Part shown: positions 10,962 through 21,429 of the stretch, one piece after another
How the letters are laid out: each line of letters begins with the position of its first letter
How positions within the stretch are numbered: position 1 is the first letter of the stretch
From: Acheta domesticus
Taxonomy: Eukaryota > Arthropoda > Insecta > Orthoptera > Gryllidae
DNA length: 64,000 bases
NCBI GenBank assembly: GCA_031308135.1
Contig: JAHLJT010008756.1
Span: 68,876,172 to 68,940,171 of the forward strand
Direction: 5' to 3'
Program-made: the position numbers and the translations under genes
Notes under the pieces: generated by a model
Database searches by the model: none
What the model was told of the DNA's origin: nothing
The model's input: only the letters and a program-made list of their open reading frames with translations

Positions 10962-11295
10962 TTAAGATTTGTACATTGATATTGATAACAGAAAGCGTAT
11001 CATTTCCCCCAGATGCTTTCTTGCTGTGGCAATAGCAATAAGTTCTCTTTTTGATTTTAACTCAGGACTTTTAATTTTCTGGATTATATCTTCATATTTG
11101 TAAATAATTTCTTCTCTATTCTGTGGATATGTACAAGTCCCCTTGTTTTTCTGCCAAATCTGATCAATCAGGGACAATGGCAGTGGTTTCTCCAGGAAAC
11201 AGCTCTTCTTGATACTGTACCATTACAAATTCTCCAACAGTTATCGATTGAGAAGATAATGAATTGCGAGTGCCATTATTTGAGGAATCATCACT
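10962..11295 (-). pseudogene. C-terminal fragment of a transposon-type insect protein
   Basis: Read on the minus strand from 11295, one frame gives a Ser/Asn-rich linker and then ITVGEFVMVQYQEELFPGE, ending at a stop near 11166. A second frame then continues with TYPQNREEIIYKYEDIIQK and SPELKSKREL to about 10962. The order VG(D/E)-V-V-Y-(L/F)PGE, then a W/Y-P segment, then DI-KI-P-L-S-R matches a C-terminal domain that I recall from many uncharacterised insect transposon-associated proteins. The frame change and lack of an upstream catalytic domain mark it as a broken fragment. The superfamily was not determined. Confidence 0.5.
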
Positions 11296-11299
11296 ATAT

Positions 11300-11815
11300 T
11301 AATTGTGAATCACAGAATTTCCCGTTTTTACATGAAACTAACAGTATAAATTAGCTAATTTAAATAAAAGTGTCAAAAACTTCAAAATATCACATTGAAT
11401 ATTCAAGACCTACTGAGACAAAGACACCGCTTCATTTCCATCAGTTTATTTCTCCCTCAAATTCAAATATACAAAACTAACAAAATCAGAGAGTGGATGC
11501 TATAGCACTAGATTAATGAATAATACTATAAAACAGAATATTTACTTCATTCTCCATAAATTTACTCTGAGTTGCAACACAAATATTCCGAGCTACAAGA
11601 GCACAACGTCAGTTGATGCAAAATTAAGAACTAATCTCGGAAACACGGTAATGAGAATCAAGTTTCTAATTGGTATTATTGATAGTACCACTCATCAGGT
11701 GCTTCATAAATCCGCCAACGCCTTTGGTAGAGATAACATAATACAGTTACGGGAATAGATTTCTAAAAGGCGCAATGACACGAGGTCACCTGCGCGGAAC
11801 AAAGTGACCTTGGGT
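11300..11815. other. AT-rich, no feature recognised
   Basis: No gene or element end was recognised. The missing upstream part of the neighbouring pseudogene was not found here. Confidence 0.5.
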
Positions 11816-11817
11816 CA

Positions 11818-12165
11818 CGGTATTAAAATGTTATTTAGACAGCCTCTAGTAAAAGAGGGTTTTTTTAGAGCATGCACGGTGTTCTAGAAGTTAAATATGT
11901 AGCACTAGTATTAAAAGAGTCGATATTTAATTGTTCAGATTAAATCTGTGAATGCAACAAAGAAACCAAACATTTTTGACTGCCTGTATCACTTACTACA
12001 AACCTCAACATAATATTTTGCATAATTAAGGGATTTATACTTGAATTAAAATAAATGAAAATCACTGAGACAAAAAATATTGTATGACACACGTGATGAA
12101 AGAGGTTTTATTTTGTTCGTAGGGTTGCACTATTGTCGGTCTCGTGTCTTGACATTTTTTATGGT
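11818..12165 (+). repeat. Dispersed repeat family A, copy 2
   Basis: This is the same family and orientation as 4433-4757, with the same order of blocks: atttagacagcct, agcactagta, aaatctgtgaatgcaac, ttttattttg and ttgcac. The copies differ by many substitutions and small indels, so both are old. Confidence 0.5.
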
Positions 12166-12281
12166 CTCAATTATGAGTACTAATATTTTACACGATATTT
12201 TTATATAAAATGAAAGTCTTGCGAAATGCTCTAGGATATCGGAGAGGCCAGACGCATTTGCTAAAGTAAATAAATTAGATT

Positions 12282-12369
12282 ATTATGGACTGATTCTTGA
12301 GAGTAGATCATTAAACAACACCAAAAATTGTGTTCTTTAATGACCTGCACTTAAGAATCAGTCCATAAT
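12282..12369. ncRNA. miRNA-precursor-sized hairpin (candidate)
   Basis: An inverted repeat has arms of about 40 nt around an 8-nt loop (caaaaatt). The outer 17 bp (attatggactgattctt) pair perfectly, and the inner part pairs with a few mismatches and G-U pairs. Size, loop and mismatch pattern resemble a metazoan pre-miRNA, on either strand. No known miRNA seed was recognised. A short fold-back MITE is an equally simple explanation. Confidence 0.3.
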
Positions 12370-12439
12370 ATTATTAATAGAGGTCAAGAAATCAAGCACG
12401 TGTAAATAAATAAGACCTAAGTAACCCGTCATAACGGTA

Positions 12440-12720
12440 GGTAAATTTTGTGCCGTGCGCGCCTTTGGGCCTCGTTGGGAGCAGTGTGCGGAGGTCGTCG
12501 GTTCGAGCCTCGCTTTGCGTCGGTCGCGACGCGTCGCGCAGCGCGGCCGGTTTTCCGAATCGGGAAGGCGGCCGTCAACGGCCTGCACCTGTTGTTAATA
12601 ACCCGCGCGATGGCAGTGCATCGCGGCCGCGGATGCGAGCGAGCGAGCGACCTGACGGCTCAGTAGCCGTCAGGTGGGTGGGCGGGCAGTGGGCGAATCG
12701 ACGCAAGTAGCAGGCCGAAA
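12440..12720. promoter_or_regulatory. CpG-rich island with perfect 10-bp hairpin
   Basis: This is GC-dense DNA with a gagc run (12638-12650) and a perfect stem-loop at 12651-12674, cctgacggct paired to agccgtcagg around cagt. A B-box-like ggttcgagcctc near 12500 could be a decayed tRNA-type promoter, but no matching A box was found. No downstream T run is present, so it is not called a terminator. Confidence 0.3.
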
Positions 12721-12736
12721 CTTGGACACGGGACGT

Positions 12737-13231
12737 ACCAGGAAAGGTGGCTCAGGGCGTCAACCGATGTCATTGCTGTCGGTCAGTCCGGGAGGTCCTA
12801 GGGTTCGAGTCCCGACGACGGGAGGATTTTTCGACACGGGCTACATCGAGTTCGGCCGCTAGCGGCCGGCTGCTCTGATTGGTAGTTTTCCGTGGTTTCT
12901 CCGATCAATACCAGGCGAATGTCGAAGCAGTACCTTAGCAAACGGGCCAAGGACCGCGCGCGATCATTCCTTCCTTTTCCTTGTCTTCTTCTCACCGCTT
13001 TCATGCACTACACTACCACATATGCCGGGAGACCGGTCCGGAGTTTAGAGCTCGTCCCGACTGGGGCGGTGCCCCGCTGGTGGGAGAAACCTGGTTAAGG
13101 GAAACTCAGCTAGCCGGCGGTATGTCTCACTATTAATCGGGGGAAGATCACCGCCACCTCTCGAGAAAAACACGCACTACACTTACGGACTAATGACCTT
13201 AGCAGATGACGGTAACATCAATCAATACAAA
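12737..13231 (+). mobile_element. SINE family 1, full length
   Basis: The tRNA-like head has A-box-like gtggctcagggcg (about 12748) and B box gggttcgagtccc (about 12801). The family body follows: ggtagttttccgtggtttct, gaccgcgcgcgatcattcc, then ctggggcggtgccccgctgg. The 3' end carries actacacttacggactaatg and a catcaatcaat tail. It is about 495 bp and the best plus-strand reference copy. Open frames crossing it are by-products. Confidence 0.8.
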
Positions 13232-13610
13232 AACGGTTTACGTGCTTACTTTTGAAAACCAATTTCGGTGTTTTGGCGAACGCGTACATGTGAAGTGTCG
13301 CTTCTTCGATTTTCCATTCGCGCGTTCGCTAAAGCACAGAAATCTGTTTTCAAATGGAAGTGGTACGTAAATTGTGTCTCACGCGTATGTTACGCGTATG
13401 TTAGTCATATTAGTGATTTTTCGTGTTCGGATAGTATATTAATAGTTATTGATGATTGTGTAGCCTATAGTGAATTATTTATTTTGTACTTCTTTGATAT
13501 TTACAACTGTTCTGTCATATAGAAAAAAGATCTAAATTTGTTCGAGGTGAAGAAGACCATTTAATGTTTTCGATGTATCTTTCTTGACTTCGCTGCACTG
13601 AAGATAAATC
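13232..13610. other. No feature recognised
   Basis: This is mostly AT-rich DNA with short GC-rich patches such as gcgaacgcg and cgcgcgttcgc, which form a weak inverted pair. No gene was recognised. Confidence 0.5.
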
Positions 13611-13622
13611 ATGGTGTTTGGA

Positions 13623-14047
13623 AAGGGGCTTCGGTGGGTGCGGTGTTAGCTTACTGTCCTCTGACAGTGCACGGGTTCGATTCCGGTCGAGGTGCCCGAA
13701 TTTTCGAAGTGCGGAATATCCGCTATAGCCGTGTCACACTTGTGGCATGTAAAAGAACTCTGGCGGTTTGCCCGGCAATTCAATCCCTCCGACGACATCT
13801 CGCACTAACGAGTTCTCACTTTCTCCCAACCAGGCAGTTCGGGTATAGTTATCTGAGATCGGCATCTGGCGGAGAAAGAGTCAAATCCCAGGCTCATTTA
13901 GGGACCGCCTGCGTGGTGTGGCTGCTCGATAAAGGTCCTCAGACCCGCGTCGGAGGCTCCCAAGGAAGTCTGGGTCAAAAAACTCGAGTGCCTAACAACG
14001 GCAGCATCACCGCTAATAGTCCCTTACGATAAATAAATAAGTAAGTA
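13623..14047 (+). mobile_element. SINE family 3 with tRNA head and (AAAT)-type tail
   Basis: A tRNA-like head carries ttagcttactgtcc (A-box position, about 13648) and B box gggttcgattccgg (about 13673). The body is unlike family 1 and ends in a cgataaataaataagtaa tail. Flanks atggtgtttgga (13611-13622) and atgatgttttga (14048-14059) agree at 10 of 12 bases, which fits a target-site duplication. Its length is about 425 bp. Confidence 0.65.
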
Positions 14048-14059
14048 ATGATGTTTTGA

Positions 14060-15260
14060 ATGTACCATATTTATTGAATTTACAACTTCTTGTTGTGTAT
14101 GTTATTAGAAGATCGTTAATTGTGTAATGTTGATGCCAATGGTGAGCATTAGTAGGTTGCGCTCAATATTGATGAGCGAAAGTCAAAAAATTTACAAGCC
14201 TGAAATTTAAATTGGAATTGAAATTGAAGGTCGCTTCTTCAGAGACAGGTGAATACAAATAGTGTTTGTTGTTGGAAAGAGTCGTACCAATTAATTTATT
14301 GCTGAAAGAAAGAAATATCTCCACTCTACCTTTTAATTGAGGTAAACCGTCCGAACATTTAAGTGAATTTTATGAACGGACAATTCTATGCTCTTAAACG
14401 TTGTTGAATTATGCGGACTTGGACAAACGTTCTGAGAGATGTAACAGCAGACATTAACTGTGGAAGCTTACAATCATAGTTTACTTTTATTTTATTGGTA
14501 AGAATTATCACAAAATTCGTGTGTTTTTTTCACCATAATGTAGATCAGCCAAAAAAATTAATTTCACTTTCCGAAGATCGCTATTTATGCTAACGTGTAA
14601 TGCATGTTTTTTAACAACATTTAATTATCCCGGCTAAACAAAAAGTCGAGAAAATAAGACAGAATCGCTAGTGTCAGATGTGTTTATTTGTGATCTGTCC
14701 AATGGCACGTATCCGCGGATACTTAATATGGTCTATTTTGTATTTTTATTTTTTAACTTGTTATATTTTTAACATGACTTTGGGATCAGAAATTACTTTA
14801 TGATACTTGGGAATAATCTAAAAGTGCTTATCTCGAAATGAAGTGTAAAAATAACGACGCTTTATAGGAAAATGTTACCATCTGGACGCCAACCTTCATA
14901 ATTACTCAAGTAGGTAGTGTTTAATGAATAATGTTAAGAGGTTACTTCCTTCCGCACTGGTTCCAGTGCCTTTACTTTACATGCCACATATCTAAAGTGA
15001 AAAAGTCTTGTAGCTTATGTGGATCTCGATCTCACCATAGAGTAACCACAACCCATATCGGCAGCATTGTTTCGAGTTTTGTCCAAGACCCACCTTTTAG
15101 TCAAGCCTTGCAGGACTATCGCCATCTGGGGACAACCTGCTAAGAAAGCTGTCAAGTTCGCCGCAGTAGGCAGAAGGATCGTGGGGATTGCGCTCAGTTT
15201 TAATATCCGCGGCCGCGTGATCAGAAAGCGCGCGCGGTTGGGGCAGGGAGCGTACGACCG
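14060..15260. other. No feature recognised apart from a perfect palindrome
   Basis: This is AT-rich DNA. A perfect 14-bp palindrome, gtatccgcggatac, lies at 14709-14722. The stretch from 15060 to 15260 is more GC-rich but contains no recognisable coding sequence. Confidence 0.45.
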
Positions 15261-15264
15261 CCTA

Positions 15265-15437
15265 TACTGCGATTTTCGTAACTTCGTCTCTGACACAAGT
15301 CAGCTGTTCACGGTTTCATCCAATCGGGAGCTTGAACGCCACCATAGTGACGTCACTGTCGCGAAATATAAGCTCCTCATTGGATGGCAGCGAAACAGCT
15401 GATATCTGTCAGGGACCAAGTTGGGAAAATCGCAGTA
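15265..15437. mobile_element. TA-flanked palindromic MITE (Tc1/mariner-type insertion)
   Basis: Arms of about 70 bp share tactgcgatttt, aactt, tgaca, cagctgtt, catccaat and ggagctt. The core holds tgacgtca (15348-15355). The ends are exactly flanked by TA (15263-15264 and 15438-15439), as for Tc1/mariner/IS630 insertions. The terminal sequence resembles that of 7212-7443 while the interiors differ. The element is non-coding. Confidence 0.8.
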
Positions 15438-15439
15438 TA

Positions 15440-17255
15440 CCTCTTAACTGAAGGCGACGCGCAATTCGCTCCGCTTTTTGTAGGCTGCTGCCCGCATCAG
15501 TGCGAATGGCGACTGAAGTGGCGGAGACGAGGCCATTAGGACTCGTCGTGGTGATAGAGATGATTGTGATGGAATTGTAGTGGTAACGATGGCGGTTGTG
15601 GTGATGACAATGTGGTGTCGATGTTGGTGTAAGTCAAGAAGTTGGTGTTAGGGGACACGGGGATTGTGAGAGTGGGAGTAGATGGGAAAAATTAACAGGA
15701 TATCAGACAACTATAAAAATGAAATGTCACTAAAGCTACCAGTGATGCTTGGATTCCAGGTGAGGGGGACTATGCCGGTGATGGTGGAGGTAACGCTAAG
15801 GATGCTGACGACGACGCAGACGACGACCCAGATGGCAAGGTAAGGATACTAATAATTAACAAAAATGACAAGCTACTCAGTGATTAGCTACTCAAATTAG
15901 CGGTAGCAGTGAGAATTGCGGTACAAGAGTGAGTGGTTGCTCATGTGGTTGTACTTAAGAGAGTGACGGCAGGGGCTATGGCGTTGGTGGCTACAAGGGC
16001 TACCAGGTGGTCTGCACGGTCGCGTGATTATCGAGTGAGATCACTGCGTTCTGCGCTAGGAATGCTCTAGCCTGTGAAGTTGTGGTGTGGTTGGAGATGT
16101 CGTGTGAGTCCTACCGGTCTATCTGCTGGACTGGTTCGGAGCAGGTGCTTTTACATCATCACTGGACGACTTCGCGTTTCTCAGAGCCGTTTCTTTCCCA
16201 TTCACGCACTTTCATTTTCTGTCCCTTATCTCCATTTCTTCACATTTAATTATTTTAGTTTATCTTTTGTTTTATATCCGTTGCTCTTTTTCATAACTGA
16301 TTTGCAACTGATAGCGGGGAGTTTACAGTTCAGAGTTTCTTTTCATGTAAGACAAACGCAAACCTGTACCGAATAATGAACGAGCCTTTGATTCATTCAT
16401 GTTGATATTAAAATACATATTAATAAAATTTCGGACTTATATATTAACAGTCATTATGTTTAAATAGATTTCATGTAATTTTTGTATCTTTGAACACATA
16501 TTTGGCAAGAAAAGTGTATTTATAAAAATGTTAAAGGAATGTTTTTCACACAGAAGAGAACTCTACTTTGACGATACAAATAATAATAGCATTTATACCT
16601 GGAAGTGACTGATTACTAATATAACAGGAGCTGATAGCTTATAACAGCCTTGTGAAGAAGATAATAAAAAGAGTGTTGTTCGACGATCGTATGACCTACC
16701 TTGAGAAAATGGTGTCGCTTTCCACATGAACTTTACATTAGAAGCATTTTGACATATAAAATAATACATGACTAGAAAATTTTAGCAAAAAAATATCATT
16801 CGTCACATGACTTTTCTTTATAAAACCACATGTACCTGTCATTTTAACTGACAAACCATAGTGTTCTGAAGATGAAAACTCGCCATTCCAAGTGGCAAAA
16901 TAAGATTACGGCAGGTGCCTGCTTTCACAGTCACGCTTCCGAAAAAGATATAGTACTCTTTGAATGCAAAGTGGGACCATGAACGACACACAACGCAGAA
17001 GAACATAATCGACGGATATTTTAGGTCGTGACAACGGTTTCTTTTCTTCATCTCCTCGCACGAGATTGCCGTGAGAAACCGCAGCATTATAGTGCCAGAC
17101 GGAAAGGAACCGCAGAACGCGACCATCTCCGCACTTGCCTTCCTGGGCGGGGGTGGTGGAGGCATTTCCGGGCATTACCGCCGATGACTAGTCGCAGGGA
17201 AGACGCGAAAAACGTGGAGAAAGGGCTTCGAAATGAGGTGAAAACTCACAGAATG
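15440..17255. other. No feature recognised; GAT/GGT-rich patch
   Basis: From 15540 to 15860 the plus strand is rich in gatggtg-like triplets, a decayed simple repeat. The remainder is unique-looking DNA with no supported exon. Confidence 0.45.
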
Positions 17256-17257
17256 GT

Positions 17258-18055
17258 CGCGCGTAAGTGCCGCTCCTGTTCCATGTAATACTGGTGCTTG
17301 AGTTGTGAATAATGGGAATTTTGAGGCGCGATCTGGAGATTTACCGAGACTGGCTCTGTATTCTCGGGAAAGTCTCTTGGCTTGTTTTGAGACCCCCGAC
17401 CGCCATGCTGCATGCACGGTACAAGCGGACCTCATAATATGGGGTGTTGTACATGTGGTGGATTCAGGGTTAGGGTGAGTTTCGGATTCTATGCAGACAT
17501 TTGATATACTGGAAGGAAATGTGTGTCGCTTCTGTTCCTTGTGATACTAGTCCTTGAGTTGTGAATAAGGTTAGAAATTGTGAGACGCAATCTCGAAATT
17601 TATCAAGACCGTATTGATACTCTTTTTCCGAAAACCCTCTAGGGGTGTCTCGAGACCTTCGACCACACGTGCTATATGCATGGTGCAGGCGCACTTCACT
17701 ACGTGAGGTTCTACTAGAGATGATTTGAGGGAAATGTGTGTTTCGGATTGCAAGCAGTCATTCAATTCCCTGGAAGGAAATGTGTGCCGCTCCTGATCCA
17801 TGTTATGCGTACTTCTGCCTGAATTGTGAATAGGAATAGGAATTTGGAGGTGCGATCTCCATATATCCCGAATTCTCTGGCTTAATTCACTGGCTCAGAA
17901 AATTCTCCCGGAAAGTCCCGAGACGTCTGACAACATGTGCTGCGCGCACGATCCACGCGAATCTGACAAATGTGTACAATGTTTGCTTGAGGTGGTTTTA
18001 AAGCCAGTACGTGTTGCGGATTGCAAGCAGACATGCAGTTCACTGGAAGGAAATG
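17258..18055 (+). repeat. Three-unit tandem array, about 260-bp unit
   Basis: Direct copies are anchored by ccgctcctgttccatg variants at about 17269, 17525 and 17786, and by ctggaaggaaatg at about 17510, 17771 and 18044. Each unit also holds gagttgtgaata, a gcgatct / gcaatct block, gagac followed by ccaccatgctgc variants, and gcggattgcaagcag. Pairwise divergence is visible by eye. No coding function is evident, and frames across it are not maintained between units. Confidence 0.75.
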
Positions 18056-18335
18056 TTATTTGTTTTCAATCATTCAAATGCTCGTTGGGTATAAATCTCG
18101 CAAAGGAATGATTAAGCGTTATGTTTCTAAAATGTGCAAACATTTCGCAACATTTAAATCTTTGTTTTAATCTTGAAGATTCCTTAAGATATTTATTCCA
18201 AACGAGCGTTTTAATGATGAAAAACAAATAACTTTTCCTTCCAGTGAATTGCATCACAGTATGAAATCTGCACATATTGGCTTTGAAAACACCTCAAGCA
18301 AACATTGTTCACAATACGAGTACGAGATTCGCTTG
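17960..18335. repeat. Large inverted repeat joined to the 260-bp array
   Basis: The end of the third tandem unit is repeated in inverted orientation. The block gtttgcttgaggtggtttt..aaagcca with cactggaaggaaa (about 17978-18110) pairs with ccttccagtgaattgcat and ggctttgaaaacacctcaag (about 18175-18315). The axis lies near 18142. The structure could fold into a hairpin with arms of about 150 bp. It may be the end of a fold-back transposon whose subterminal unit was amplified, or an inverted tandem duplication. Confidence 0.65.
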
Positions 18336-18339
18336 CACC

Positions 18340-18875
18340 TTTATTCTAAAACCGATCTTACCGTTTCTGACAATCTGTGCTACGGCGTGGCGGGAAAGTA
18401 TCAATACAATACGACACATTTTAAAATACCTTCTTTTGTGTATTACGTATATCTCGTTACAGTTCCTCTTATTTTCAACTCTAAGCATAAATTTCATATA
18501 GTTTTCATAGTTCGTAACTGAAGTCGCGTACACCAGGTGTTCTAAATTTGTTATGCTGTTTTTAGTTCCCTCCGAAGGAACTACGAATTGAAGAATCAGG
18601 CTGAGTGGTTATTAAGGGATACACTAGAGGGTCTCGAACTGCATGCGATTCGCAACTGTGATCTTTCGGTAACTTCACTTCTCTAGGTTAACATGATGGA
18701 CTAACTCTCGTAGGCATTGGAGTGTCTGGAGAAATTTTCTATATTTGAATTAGTGAATATTAGTGAGTCTCCCCACGTAAAATAAGGAAATTCAATTCAA
18801 TATCACATCTGTTGACAAAACTCCACAATGCATGCTGGTGCGGTGTGATATTCTAGTGGTCTAATGAATAAAGTT
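18340..18875. other. AT-rich, no feature recognised
   Basis: No gene was recognised. The 5' boundary and terminal inverted repeat of the Mutator-like element to the right could not be located here. Confidence 0.45.
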
Positions 18876-18879
18876 TCTT

Positions 18880-20465
18880 GTAAAGAGTGTTATGACATCA
18901 ATACATGGATCAGTGTTGTTGATATCAAGTGCTTTGTTGATAATGTGATGGTGAAATGCAGTACTTGAACTGAAAAATTTAAGTATGCACTAGTGACAGA
19001 ATAAATAGTGTTTGCCATGTCGCCCCCTTTTGATGTGACCAAAACATTGTTGACAATTGTTTGAGCATTGTGAAGGGGTATGCTGCACTAGAAAGATACG
19101 CAATGATGTGGGAATGCATTGCATGAGTGCATAAAATTACTATATCCACTTGAATTCAATTACGAGTAGTAACAAACTGATCAGAGAAGAGGTTCTCAAA
19201 TTGTTTCAAGGAACTGTGCAAAAAGGAGATGAAAATAAAAATTCTGATATGAAAGAAAATGGTTATTGATATTGTTGCATCATTTGATGGGAAATGGCAG
19301 AAAAGAGTTTTGGTATGATGGGACAGAGCATACTTTTTCTCTGTTTGGGATAGGTCTTGTCATTTTGACAGGATTGTTCATAGCCTTTGAAGAACTGTAA
19401 AAATACTGTGGAATATTGTTAATAGAAAAAATAAATTAGTGTAAAAATTAGGTATGATATTTGGGTATTAGAACATAAAAAAATGGAGTGACTGCAATTT
19501 GACGGGAGAGCCAATGCCATGAAAGCAGCTGCAGCACAAATTTTATGGAAGAGATATGCGTCATACAGTAAAATGTGGTACACTGTGTTATTATCTGATG
19601 GTTATGCAAAAACGCCCAAAAGTATAATAGAATCACAAGTGTATTGACCATGCACAGAAATCATATAGGAAGAGGGTTTGAATCAGATTTAAAAAAGAGT
19701 AGTAACAAGTATCAATAACACTGTTCACGAATGGAAGATAAAAGAAGTGACAATTGGTGGCAAAAAAAGTGGGAAATATGAAGGAAGAGACAATTATTAA
19801 ATCAGAAAATTATTACAGATGTGCCATAAAAATAATATGGCAAATGAAGACGTAATGAAAACAACTACTTTCGCAACACTATGTCACTGTACGAACACCG
19901 TTATAAAACCTCAGTATTTGGAGTGTCCTGGAGGAGAGAGAATGCTCCAACAACAGGGTTGTTGCAAAAGGGAAAGAATGCCAAAACACAAGGATCACAT
20001 GAAAACAGTTCTATCTACAAATGTAGAAGTCAAAATCATTCTAATAAATGCAAGACTTGCTTCTGAGGAAATATTGGGGAGGAGTTCAAGAGGCGAGAAC
20101 GAAAATGCAAGTGAATATAGTATAATTTAGAGCAAGTGCCCAAAGAGACTTTTGTCTTTAAAAAAACTTTGAACATGCGATAGCAGGATTGCGATAGAAG
20201 AATTGCAGAAATTAGTATTGGCTGCAACAATCCTAAATGCTGAAAGACTATATTTGGAAGTCCAACAAATGGGGTTGCAACAAAAAAATAAACACAGTCA
20301 GTTCGTGAACAGCGCAGACTGAAAAGCAGTGCAGTGGCAAGTAAACCTAAAATTAAGAGGAAGAAGGTGAAAATGTCCAAAGTGACGTCGGAACATGCCA
20401 AAAAGATAGCAGAAGGTCTTTCATATGCAGCTGGGTGTTTCGGAGGTGAGCGTTGTCAACAATAA
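18880..20465 (+). pseudogene. Mutator-like element (MULE) transposase, decayed
   Basis: The plus strand carries, in order but in shifting frames, most blocks of the insect Mutator-like transposase family as I remember it. These are an N-terminal Cys pair (VKCSTC), FDVTKTLL (19029), AALERYAMMWECIA (19082), DIVASFDGKWQKRVL (19268; probable first catalytic Asp), ILTGLFIAFEEL (19358), RANAMKAAAAQILWKR (19510), YTVLLSDGYAKT (probable second catalytic Asp), GGKKSGKYEG-like text, SRGENENAS (20083) and CPKETFVF (20130). The C-terminal Lys-rich tail ends in EGLSYAAGCFGGERCQQ with a stop at 20463-20465. Stops and frameshifts interrupt every block, so no active protein remains. Such enzymes cut and paste DNA in the nucleus. 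Terminal inverted repeats were not found. Confidence 0.85.
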
Positions 20466-20880
20466 CCACTTAAATTTTTAAATTCACTTTTGAAAATTAC
20501 ATTTCCCAGCATATTTTAATGATTAAAACATATCTTTAGACGTAATTTTTTTAACACAGTCTATAAACTTGTACAGTAGCTGGCTATTTAATTAAAAAAT
20601 ATAATTTGTTAGTTTGGCTTCTCAGATGTAATATTGTAACTTACATTTGTTTGTTTATGTAGTAAAAATTTGAAGTTTGTATCACTATTTTTAAAAATAT
20701 GTTTATCGTAGGTTTATCCCATTAATTAATAAAAAGTAAAATTATTAATAATTTTTTAACTTTTGAAAATCTGGAAAAAAGGATATCCTGTATGGAAAAG
20801 AAGAATATAATAGATGAAAATGATAAAATGGTTTGAATTATTATGTATCAATGGCATTGAGGCAGAAGAATCGGGAAAAC
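20466..20880. other. AT-rich, no feature recognised
   Basis: This is AT-rich DNA directly after the transposase stop and may include the element's 3' end. No inverted terminal repeat was identified. Confidence 0.45.
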
Positions 20881-20884
20881 CCTA

Positions 20885-20998
20885 AAACAATTGCCCCGAT
20901 CTCAATTTGTCCTCTAAAAATTCCGCGTGGAACAACCAGTGTTTGAACCCAAGTACTCAGAGGTGGAAAGGTAGCGTGCTGACCGCTACGCTTGGGAT
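20885..20998 (-). mobile_element. tRNA-like SINE remnant
   Basis: On the minus strand the order tagcggtcagcacgctacc (A-box position) followed by gggttcaaacactgg (B-box position) is that of tRNA-derived SINE heads. Only about 110 bp is recognisable. It may be a diverged tRNA-related fragment and not a functional element. Confidence 0.4.
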
Positions 20999-21029
20999 TG
21001 CTCCACACGCGAGACTCTCAGACAAAAGC

Positions 21030-21330
21030 AGCGCGGAGAGCACCGCGACGAAGGCCGCCGCCTCCACCACCCGCGCATCTTCCCCCGCCTCCGCCATCTC
21101 CATCGCCCCCGCCTCCTCCGCCGTCCCCCCCGTCCCTGCCTTCCCCGCCGTCCCCGCCGTCCCCGCCGTCCCCGCCGTACCCGCCGTACCCGCATCTCCC
21201 GCCTCCCCCACCGCCCCCACCTCCCCACTTCTCCCACCACCCCAACGCTGTCCCCACCATCACCGCGCCCCTCACTTCCCTCACCGCCCCCATCGCGCGC
21301 GCACCCTCCCCCGCCTGGCGGTCACGGAAC
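21030..21330. repeat. C-rich CCG/CCC compound microsatellite
   Basis: Imperfect ccgccgtcccc, ccgtacc and cccaccgccccc units give a plus strand with little A or G. It abuts the purine-rich tract that starts near 21430. Open frames are repeat translations. Confidence 0.8.
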
Positions 21331-21429
21331 CAGCCAAGGCGCGGGCGAACTGGACCGGCACGGCGCGGGCGCGCGGGCGTCGGATGCTTTGGTGTGAAGA
21401 TCTCTTACGTAACCTCCTCGCAGGTGCCT

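Noticed and set aside
12651..12674. Intrinsic terminator-like hairpin
   Set aside because: No U-tract follows and the setting is eukaryotic.
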